From assembly GCA_963920525.1 (NCBI GenBank), contig OY986435.1:171717827-171781826 (forward strand): a DNA stretch of 64,000 nt, in the 5' to 3' direction. This document shows positions 56,245 through 64,000 of the stretch, one piece after another; position 1 is the first letter of the stretch; every line of letters begins with the position of its first letter. The stretch comes from Dichetophora obliterata (taxonomy: Eukaryota > Arthropoda > Insecta > Diptera > Sciomyzidae). The position numbers and the translations under genes were made by a program. The notes under the pieces are model-generated. The model was given only the letters and a program-made list of their open reading frames with translations, did no database searches and was not told where the DNA came from.

Positions 56245-57062
56245 AAGGGTGTTTTTTATAGAGTGATACAACTTTGAGTTGGCATCACTGCCTTATTTGA
56301 CCACTCATTTAACAGCTGATAGTTGCTTTTGTTTAGTTTACTTTGACATTTTATTATGGATCGACTTACACCAGAGCAATGCGTGCAAATTGTGGACATT
56401 ATTAATCAAAATAATGGTTCTGTTCGTCAAACTTATCGTGCACTTCGTCCATTTTATGGCGTACATAATCCTCCTTCAGAACTGCTAATTCGAAAAACAA
56501 TAGATCGTTTTCGGACCACATTTACTGTTACTGATAATGTACATCCTGTATAGAAACATGATTCGAAGTTTTTTCGTACCTCAATTAGCTGGCATTAATC
56601 TTGCTGATACGTGGTTCCAACAGGACGGAGCCACATGCCACACAGTGGGCGCTACAATTGATTTACTCAAGGAAACTTTTGACGAAAAAATAATTTCTCG
56701 AAATGGCCCAATTAATTGGCCCCCAAGATCGTGTGATTTAACCCCATTGGATTATTTTCTTTGGGGTTATGTAAAGTCATTTGTCTACGCCGATAAACCA
56801 CAAACAATTGAACACCTGGAAATCAACATTCGAAGAGTTATCGGCGAGATACGGCCGCAAATGCTGCGGAGATGTTGTGAAAATCGGTGTTCCAGATTGC
56901 GCCTTGGACGCACCAGCCGTGGCGGCCACATGGCCGAAATCATATTTAAGCATTAATGTCATAAAATATTCTATGTAATAAAGCTCGTTTTATTGATATT
57001 AAAAATATATTACTATACTTTATTATTGCTTAAACTTGTATCACTCTATAAAAAACACCCTT
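56245..57062 (+). mobile_element. Deleted DD41D (rosa-like) transposon
   Basis: 818 bp with ends AAGGGTGTTTTTTATAGAGT and its exact complement; TA TSD (56243-56244, 57063-57064). Inverted ends are about 26 bp. It interrupts the R1-like ORF2 between GHGYF and the MGKVGRLD text. Confidence 0.9.
56356..56956 (+). pseudogene. DD41D transposase with internal deletion
   Basis: N-terminal part (MDRLTPEQCVQIVDIINQNN, RQTYRALRPFYGVHNPP) from 56356, ending at a stop near 56553. The C-terminal part in another frame has TWFQQDGATCHTV (second Asp), NWPPRSCDLTPLDYFLWGYV (third Asp, 41 residues on) and ends RGGHMAEIIFKH at 56956. The middle with the first Asp is gone. It differs clearly from the rosa copy at 28.4-29.7 kb, so it is a separate family. 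Confidence 0.88.
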
Positions 57063-57234
57063 TACTTTCGAAAGTACCCATGGCCTGACAGAAACTGCGT
57101 GCGTAAAAGTTTACCTCCCCGAACTCTCGGTGATACCACCTGGCTAGGTGGTGAATTATTTTTCCACTTGCCTTTGGTGTCAGTGTAACATCGGTCTTGC
57201 CACCGTCGCAAGGGTCTGTAACTTAACTTCCTGC

Positions 57235-58680
57235 TTATACATTCCTTCGTAATTTTTTACCTTCTTCAGTTCCTATAGCCTTTTGCGCTCTTGTGCTAGA
57301 AGATGAATTGATACGGTTCCACTGATCACTAATGCTGCAGCTCTTCAGAAACCTGAGGCACACTGAAGCTACCCATAGGGCTGCCGTTCTCTGTACTAAC
57401 AATAGAGACTTTCTTCGCCGTTTCGTTTTCAGTACTTCACCCCACAGCTCACTTCCGTGCAGAAGAATGGAGTGTGTTGTCGACAATAACAACTTTCGCA
57501 TATTCTGCATAGGCCCGCCTATGTTTGTCAAGCTGTTACATATTTTGATTGCTTTTGCCGTTTTGTATTTTATCTGCGCCCAGTAGAATAGCTTGTTATC
57601 AAAACTTGATCCCAGGTAGCTTTCCACCTTCTGGGTAGTGATAGTGTTCGCGCATACTCTCAGCTCTACTTCTAGTGAGATATGCTTTCTTGTAAGATGA
57701 ATGAGCTCAGTTTTTTCGGTAGAAAGTTGAAAGCCGTGAGAGTCCAGCCACGCTTGTGTTCTAAGCATGACCTAATTGAGCTTGTTTTGTGCTTCTGTGG
57801 TGTCTCGTGCGGTGAAATTATCGGCGATATCATCTGCGTACCCGACCAGATATGTGACATCTGGGATATCAATACGGAGTATTTCGTCGTAGCTTACATT
57901 TTACAAATATGGACCCAGAATGTACCCTTATTCAGCCCCTAAGGATATTAGTTTTTGTCTGGGAGCAGTAGTGGTTTCATAAGTGAGTTTGCGATCCTAA
58001 AATTTGTTTCGCCTTATACTCTTTAGAAACGGCGGTATTTGGAAGCGGTTTTCCAGAGCGTAAATCATGTTTCTCCAATTGGCGCTATTAAACGCATTTC
58101 TTACGTCCAGGGTCGCCTGTAAGACGATTCCCCTTGAATAGTGGTTCCTATTTCGAAATGTTTTGACTTGTCAGGACTTCTTTGATAGCTTCAATTGTAG
58201 ATCTACCGGGTCTAAAGCCGTGCTGTCTTTCGAGTCGCTTTTCAGCAGTGTCAAACATGCAAACAGGTCTTTAGGAAGAAAGAGCCTGGGTTTCCTTTTC
58301 CCTTTGCTAATGAGTACAAGACTTTGTCTCTTCCATATTTCTGGGAAACAATCCCCTAGAGGTTTTTATTAATATCATTTCGGAGCTCTTCCCACTTTCT
58401 TATTTTGCTTGATATTATAGCTTGTTTAAGGTTGTTCTTGGCTTTCCTGAACTCACCACGTTCGTATAAGGCTGCACCTAAACGTCTTACTCTGGTATAC
58501 CTACCGCGTCTGCGCAAACATGCTTGTCTCAGTTGAGCTATTTCTTCCTACAGAGTAGGGAGACACCAGTAGACAGAGTTTTTGTGACAACATGTTCTAA
58601 TTTTCGGCATTGAATTTTCGCAAGCTCTCTCGATTGTTCTTACAATTTGATTTACTATGGACTTTGCGTTATTACGAGCA
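57235..58680 (-). pseudogene. R1-like LINE reverse transcriptase
   Basis: Minus-strand fragments in order: VYWW.PTL, EEIAQLRQACLRRRGRYTRV, FRKAKNNLKQAIISSKIRKW, CFPEIWKRQSLVLISKGK, RQHGFRPGRSTIEAIKEVL, LQATLDVRNAFNSANW, ILGPYL, then the catalytic YLVGYADDIADNFTARDTTE (YADD), WLDSHGFQLSTEKTELIHLT and a long open piece 57768-57235 with ILLHGSELWGEVLKTKRRRK. Stops and shifts occur about every 200-300 bases. Confidence 0.85.
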
Positions 58681-58799
58681 AGACTTATTTGGGGGTTTTC
58701 GTATATTTATTTCGACAAAAAAAATCTGGGTTTATTCAAGGATTTTCCACGATTTTGGACTGTGAGCCATATTTTCAGATGCTAGTGTGATATCTGGAG

Positions 58800-59740
58800 C
58801 TGTACCATTGCGTTCTAGCCTTTGGAAAGTGTTTGCGACTACTAGGCCTTGCCGTACAATTATATCTAGAACTCATCTTCCTCTATGATTGGTTGCAGGC
58901 ATACCCTATTCAAGCGTCTGCGAATTGAAGTCTTCTGCGAAACTAAGCTCTCCTCCGATCTGCAAAATTGTGTCTTCAATGCATTCGAGTTTGGCCTGAA
59001 AGTCTTCTTTATTATCGCTGGATTCAAGAAGCTATTCAAAAGAGTAAAGTTGTGGCTAAGAATCCAAAAATAAATTTTGTGCACTACTCCCCTTTATTCG
59101 GAGCTTACTTTCAGCCGAAAGCCCAATGGCTGCTGTCTTGGAACAGTCTTTCACCCAGATTTTGCTTCGTTTTTCTAATGCTTTTCTAAACAATGCACAC
59201 ACTAGAGCCTGGGACATGTTTAGGGGACTGGTGTTTCTTTTGTACACATAAAACGCAACTGGGCTTTTTTTGTAGTCGTTCATTTTATGGCATGCTTCGC
59301 CACATCGTATGCAAATACCTTCTCTCTTTCGATTAGGTTCTTAGCAGTCCCATTGCAGACGGCCATAGCCAAAAAAATGGAAAATTTTTTGATGCTTCCT
59401 AGCTTTTATGTGTGCTGGCTTTTATAAGTTTGGCAGAACTTTCATTCGATAGAGTAACGAACGCCTACACTTTCTCCCGACTGTTAGGTGCAGATTTTCG
59501 AATGGGAATCTCTTCTGTGGGACTTTGCGTGTGTTTTTCACTGAGCTTACTACCTCCTCACGGGTTGTGAGAGAGTTGAGGTTTCGTATCTCGATCGTAG
59601 AATCAGAATTCAGATGGTTCGAATTCTTGCAGGGCGCTTTTGAGGGTCTCGCAAAACTCTGGGTTGCACTTTGTACCTCAGCTGAGTTGTAGCAAGAAGT
59701 TTCGCGTAGCTATGGGCTTTTGCTGGTTTGATGAGAACTG
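58800..59740 (-). pseudogene. R1-like LINE gag end and endonuclease remains
   Basis: A minus-strand piece at about 59056-59340 reads GICIRCGEACHKMNDYKKSP (zinc-knuckle-like) and LNMSQALVCALFRKALEKRS, the gag-to-endonuclease passage. A further piece 58866-59084 has LNSFLNPAIIKKTFR-like text. Too decayed for catalytic residues to be named. Confidence 0.5.
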
Positions 59741-61215
59741 TGCAAGAGTCGTCATTCTCCAATATATGGTTTGGGTTTTATGACGAAAAAAAACGAAAAA
59801 AATTTCAGCTTAGGTGTCAACGCTTATTTTTACCAGAATGCCATGGAAAATTTCATGAAAAGGATTCGCATGTGCAAGCAAAGTCGACGCGGTCATTTGA
59901 GCGATATTATATTTCATCAATGACTTCATTGTCTCTACTTTATAATTCAATTCAACTCACAGACATTTCAACAAAAGAATGCGTTTTATTAAAAAATTAA
60001 AATGTCAGTGACTTTTGGAACACCAGTTATAACGTTAAATTAATGGCTGCCTCTAAAAATAACGGTAGACCACGTTCATCACTACAACTCTTCAACTCTA
60101 ACACGAACTAAAGAAAGTGTGAGTAATTTTAAACAAAGCCAAACTCAACAATAACGAAATGTTTAACGTAAGACATAAGAAAAAATGAAATATACGCTAC
60201 AGAAAACATATAAATCGTCATGAGTTCGAGTTGAGTTGATCATGTATTGATTACATCAACGAAACACTTTCGATTTTGTATTAAGAAACTTAGCAACAAA
60301 CACAATAAAAGTTATAATAACAATAAAAAACTGAAGGTATGGTCCGCAGCCAAGAAGTTCATTGACACATGCGTTTTAATCGTTGAAGCCGATATTAGTC
60401 GACTATATATTAGTGGCTGTGTTGTTGTTTGTGTGAGAAATAACAAATTTGTTAACTTAACTTTAAGCCAAAATTTACGTTATTGTTTATTAAAATGTCT
60501 GTGACTATATTTAATAAGTTTTTTGTTGTTTGAAATTGGTAATATGGCATTGAGAGACTTTTTCTTTACCGGTAGAATAGTCATAGCTCGTAATGTTGCT
60601 AAATAACGGTTGGCAGCACTTCTTTGGCCATTTATCTATGTCCAGCCAGTTGCAATTTTTTAGTTTATCGGATTAGTCACAGCATAACTTTAATTAAAGT
60701 CGCACCAACTCTTATCGCAGTTCTACTGGCTATAAAAAAACATCACCTAACATGATTCTCACTTTTCAAAGTAGTGTAGCAACTTTAAAGACCACAAAAA
60801 TATTCATTGAAGCATATCGTTTTTTAGTGAAGAAGAAATAAATGAAATGCAAATTTTAATTTTAACGACTAAAAAAACAAAAAAAAAATAAAAACCACAA
60901 ACAAAGATATTAGTCAGTCAAAACCTGAAACCGATATGATGAATACTTAAAATAGCTTATCTTCTAAGTCACAGCAGATCCCATTTCAATATTTGGCGAT
61001 ATTGTAAAGTACATTTAAAATTTTTTTTTGTTAGGTGTAGAAAAGGTACTTTTTTAACCCATTTTCTGCCGTGCTGCAAAAATGTTTGAATTTTTTGACA
61101 TAAAGTATATTTCTCGAGTAATTAGGGTCCCCTGATTCCAAATCAGTCATCAAATAATTTTAAAACCTATCTTTTTTTCGTTATGTCAAAAAATAAAATG
61201 TTCTATTAATCGAAC
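59741..61215. other. No gene recognised
   Basis: AT-rich. Open frames at 59728-60000 and 60247-60504 have no motif or repeat similarity. Confidence 0.5.
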
Positions 61216-61219
61216 GTTG

Positions 61220-63120
61220 GCGCTTACTCCCTGTGTTAACGCAATTAGTGAAAATTCGTGAAACTAGCCACCTCAAACAGGAAGTCGTTATTTTTATATC
61301 TATTATGGATATTATTGAAGTATATATAAAAAAAATTGTAAAATGTATGTAAAATGTATGAAAAAAATAAATTGCAAATTTTTTTAAGTTTTTTTTTAAT
61401 GATTTACAACGAATTTAATTTTAGGCCACTGTTTTAGTAAAATTAATTTCGCTGAGTAAAGGCTCGTTAAAATTTCTTGATTTTTTGACTAAGTACTCTT
61501 AATACACGTTAAATTACAATAAATGATTTAAAAAAAAAAAATTTTTTTTTCTTTAAAATTAATAAGTTTTTTTAAAAAAATTAAAAAAAATGTTCTGAAC
61601 CACATAGGAAATTTTTAATAAAATATTACGTATTTGTGCAAATTTAGAAAAAATACAAAAAAAGAAAAATTATGTATTCTCCATAAACAAGTCTGTTATG
61701 AAATGTTTTAAATCTGCACTTCCTGTCTTGTGCGAGCCATACAGAGCACTGCACAATGGAATGATTGGTACAGACGAGAGAGAATCAATTATTTTGATGA
61801 CGTTTTAAGTGCTTTAGGCACAGAAAAGTACAAAAAAAGGGTTTTAAATATTTGGAGAAGTGGGCGTGGCACCTCCCATACGAATGGATCTTATTTTTCG
61901 CAATATCTGCAAAACCAGCAAAGCCATGACAACAGAAACTTAGGCAGTCATCATGTACGTCATTAAGAGGATACGTGCCAAATTTAGGCATGATTTGATG
62001 GTGGGCGTGGTACCTCCCATACAACTGAAACACATTTTTCGCAATATCTGAAGAAAAAGTAGGCCATTGTCCTTTTTTATATTGGCACGTGTCCGTCATA
62101 TAGCGTACTTTATTATTGTTTAAAGATTTGTTTTAGTGGTATTATTGGTTTTCAAGATATTGCGAAAAATATGATTCATTTTTATGGGAGGTACCACGCT
62201 CACTTGCCCAATCACTCCTCAATTTAGCTCGTATCCTTTAAATGACGTACTTGATGATCCTAAGTTTCTGTTGTTGTGCCATTACTAGTTCTCCAGATAT
62301 TGCTAAAAATGTCTTCCATTTGTATGGGCGGTGCCACTTGTACAATCACGCCTTAATTTGGCACGTATCCCCCAAGTGACGTACTTGAAGATTGCCTAAG
62401 TTTTTGTTTTAGTAGCATTACTGGTATGGGAGGTGCCACTCCCAATTGTCCAATCACGCCTACTTTTGACACATTTCCTTTGAATGATTCATTTGATGAC
62501 TGCCTAAGTTTCTGTTGGCAAGCCATACTGGTTTTTCAGATATTTGCAAAAAATAAGATTTTTATACTTTTCTGTGCCTAAAGCACTAAAAACGTCATAA
62601 AAATAATTTATTCCCTCTAGTTTGTACCAATTACATTGTCTCGCACAAGATAGGAAGTGCAGTTTTAAAACATTTCATAATAGACTTGTTTATGGAGAAT
62701 GCATAATTTTTCTTTTTTTGTATTATTTCTAAATTTGTATAAATATGTAAAATTTTTTGAAAATTTTTACATGGTCCGGAACGTTTTTTTTTTAATTTTT
62801 TTATGAAAAACTTATAAGTTATAAAGACAAAAAATTTTTTTTTTAAAAAAAATCATTTTTGTAATTTAACGAGTATGAAAAGTAAATATTTGGCCAGAAA
62901 ATCAAGAAATTTTAACAAGCCATTACTTAGCAAAATTAATTTTACTAAAACAGTGGCCTAAAACTAAATTCTTTGTAACTCATTGGAAAAAAAACTTGGA
63001 ATTTATTTATTTTTTCATATACAAATCAATAATTTCCATAAATAGATGTTAAAATTACGACTGCCTATTTTAGGTGGCTAGTTTCACGCATTTTCACTCA
63101 CTTGTGTAATCCAGGTGTTG
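61220..63120. mobile_element. 1.9-kb palindromic foldback-like element
   Basis: Arms of about 600 bp (61220-61860 and 62520-63120) match inverted over GAAAAT.CGTGAAACTAGCCACCT, GTTTTAGTAAAATTAATTT, TATGGAGAAT(G/A)CATAATTTTT, ACTTCCT.TCTTGTGCGAG and TGACGTTTTTAGTGCTTTAG-like text. The 600-bp centre holds GGGCGTGG.ACCTCCCATAC units, direct in the left half (61860, 62002) and inverted in the right (62187, 62325, 62425). No TSD or coding frame found; ends are approximate. Confidence 0.8.
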
Positions 63121-63219
63121 CCAGGTCTTGATTTTTTTATTGCAAAAAATAGCTTTGTATTTCGGCTAAAAGACTTCATCATTACTTTCTTTTCTTTAAC
63201 TATACATATATATTTAATA

Positions 63220-63983
63220 CTAGCATAAAAGCCTGTCCTACGACAGGTCCTCCGCACACTTCCTTTTTAGAGTATTTTGCCGAAAGCACTTTTTTCTTTT
63301 CTTAACGCTTAATTTTTTATACACTTGATTTTTGCAAAATACAAATGTGCCACTTTAAATAACACTTTAAGTATTGAAGCAGTGTTGAAAAATTAGTTCA
63401 AGTGTAAAAGTGCAAAAAGTCGAGTTTGGTAACAATCATATTCATACACAACTTTACAAACTGGCCTTGCAACTTTCATATACGTAGCAACTCAGCTGCC
63501 ATTTTGCAGCTGATACAAGTATATTTTTTGGTACTATCGACTCAAATCGTCTCAAAAGAATTTCATCAAAACCATCATAACTTTTTTATAAAAGTATGAA
63601 AATATGAAGTATGAAAAGTATGAAAATATGAAAACCCAATATTAGGTCCGTTTCCCTACTAACTTCAAGTGATTATAATAGATTAGAGAGTGACATTTTG
63701 CATGTTATTCTTCTCTCTCGAGCTTTAAAGATTTGTAAAATAACGCTTTCAAGCAACTTCAAGCTACTTGAATCGATTACGGGAACAGATCTATTGTCAC
63801 AACATTTTTGAGAACAGTGTGTCTTGTAAAATTACTTTGCTGTCAAAAAATAATTACAATTTGAGAAATACTGTGTGCGGAGCCTTGCTTGCCTTTTATG
63901 TATTAAGATGTTTATACTTTCAGGCTGAACAGTTTTAGAGATATTGGACACGGAGCAGCGTGCTTGCCTTTTATATATTAAGA
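63220..63983 (-). mobile_element. Non-autonomous Helitron, minus strand
   Basis: Read on the minus strand: 3' end CCTGTCGTAGGACAGG (6-bp stem hairpin), then CTTTTATGCTAG|T at 63220. 5' end A|TCTTAATATATAAAAGGCAA at 63983. A second 5'-like start, TCTTAATACATAAAAGGCAA, lies at 63908, so two 5' ends are stacked. About 764 bp, noncoding. Confidence 0.75.
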
Positions 63984-64000
63984 TTATTTACAAAAAAGGT

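Larger units (their letters stand above)
55190..59740 (-). mobile_element. Decayed R1-like LINE, minus strand
   Basis: From right to left: gag with a CCHC-type segment (about 59270-59330), endonuclease region (about 58800-59080), RT (57235-58680), C-terminal domain (56150-57230) and a 3' UTR ending in a poly(A) tail seen as ten T on the plus strand (55192-55201). A DD41D transposon (56245-57062) and a tRNA-SINE (from 56164) interrupt it. Many stops and frame changes. The RT and the GHG..F / EHTFF C-terminus are R1-clade-like. Confidence 0.72.

Noticed and set aside
1..64000. CRISPR array or bacterial features
   Set aside because: Repeats here are tandem or inverted transposon units without regular spacers; introns and transposon types are eukaryotic.

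Overview
This 64 kb window is AT-rich, gene-poor eukaryotic DNA. Introns of about 55-70 bp, mariner and rosa-type (DD41D) transposons, a copia-type retrotransposon, R1-like and CR1-like LINEs, Helentron-type Helitrons and many palindromic MITEs all point to a higher fly (Diptera, Brachycera; tephritid-like by general character). The species cannot be fixed from the sequence alone. Almost everything that can be recognised is a mobile element, and most are nested in one another. Insertions were dated relative to each other by target-site duplications (TSDs) and by checking that removing an insert restores the interrupted unit.

Layout: 0.2-2.9 kb is a non-autonomous hAT with very long, internally repetitive inverted ends. 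4.8-5.5 kb is a Mutator-like transposase relic on the minus strand. 5.7-15.4 kb is one degenerate plus-strand LINE broken by a second hAT (6873-8662) and by a complete but decayed copia element (9236-13495). 15.4-24.3 kb is a nested set: an outer TIR element holds a hAT (17297-24311), which holds a young minus-strand CR1-like LINE and two tandem hairpin MITEs. 24.6-25.5 kb carries the only convincing ordinary host gene, a three-exon gene for a small secreted protein of unknown function. Its TGA stop lies in a TGA-CTA context and is followed by 63 open codons.

27.3-32.4 kb has a DD37D transposase relic and then a Helitron (28318-32402) that received a rosa transposon (itself hit by a small hAT) and a Transib-like element (30263-31944). 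The Transib-like element has a CACAGTG-like end and a 5-bp TSD. 33.6-35.6 kb holds a nearly complete, intron-containing gene of the RAG1/Transib superfamily with all three catalytic acidic residues and one frameshift. 37.4-41.7 kb is Helitron material with a mariner whose ORF has one stop codon. 41.7-45.6 kb is a cluster of palindromic elements, one about 870 bp long.

47.6-49.2 kb is another Helitron, containing a retroposed chimera of a SINE and a LINE RNase H fragment with clear TSDs. A plain tRNA-derived SINE follows at 50.3 kb. 52.8-53.2 kb is a short minus-strand Helitron and 54.2-55.1 kb is a 120-bp tandem array. 55.2-59.7 kb is a decayed minus-strand R1-like LINE hit by a DD41D transposon and a SINE. 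61.2-63.1 kb is a 1.9 kb palindrome, and 63.2-64.0 kb is a minus-strand Helitron.

The two most interesting items are the paired RAG1/Transib-superfamily loci (one a TIR transposon with RSS-like heptamer ends, one an intron-bearing gene) and the SINE-LINE chimera. The candidate stop-codon readthrough in the host gene comes next. Family names rest on motifs read by eye; no database search was possible.
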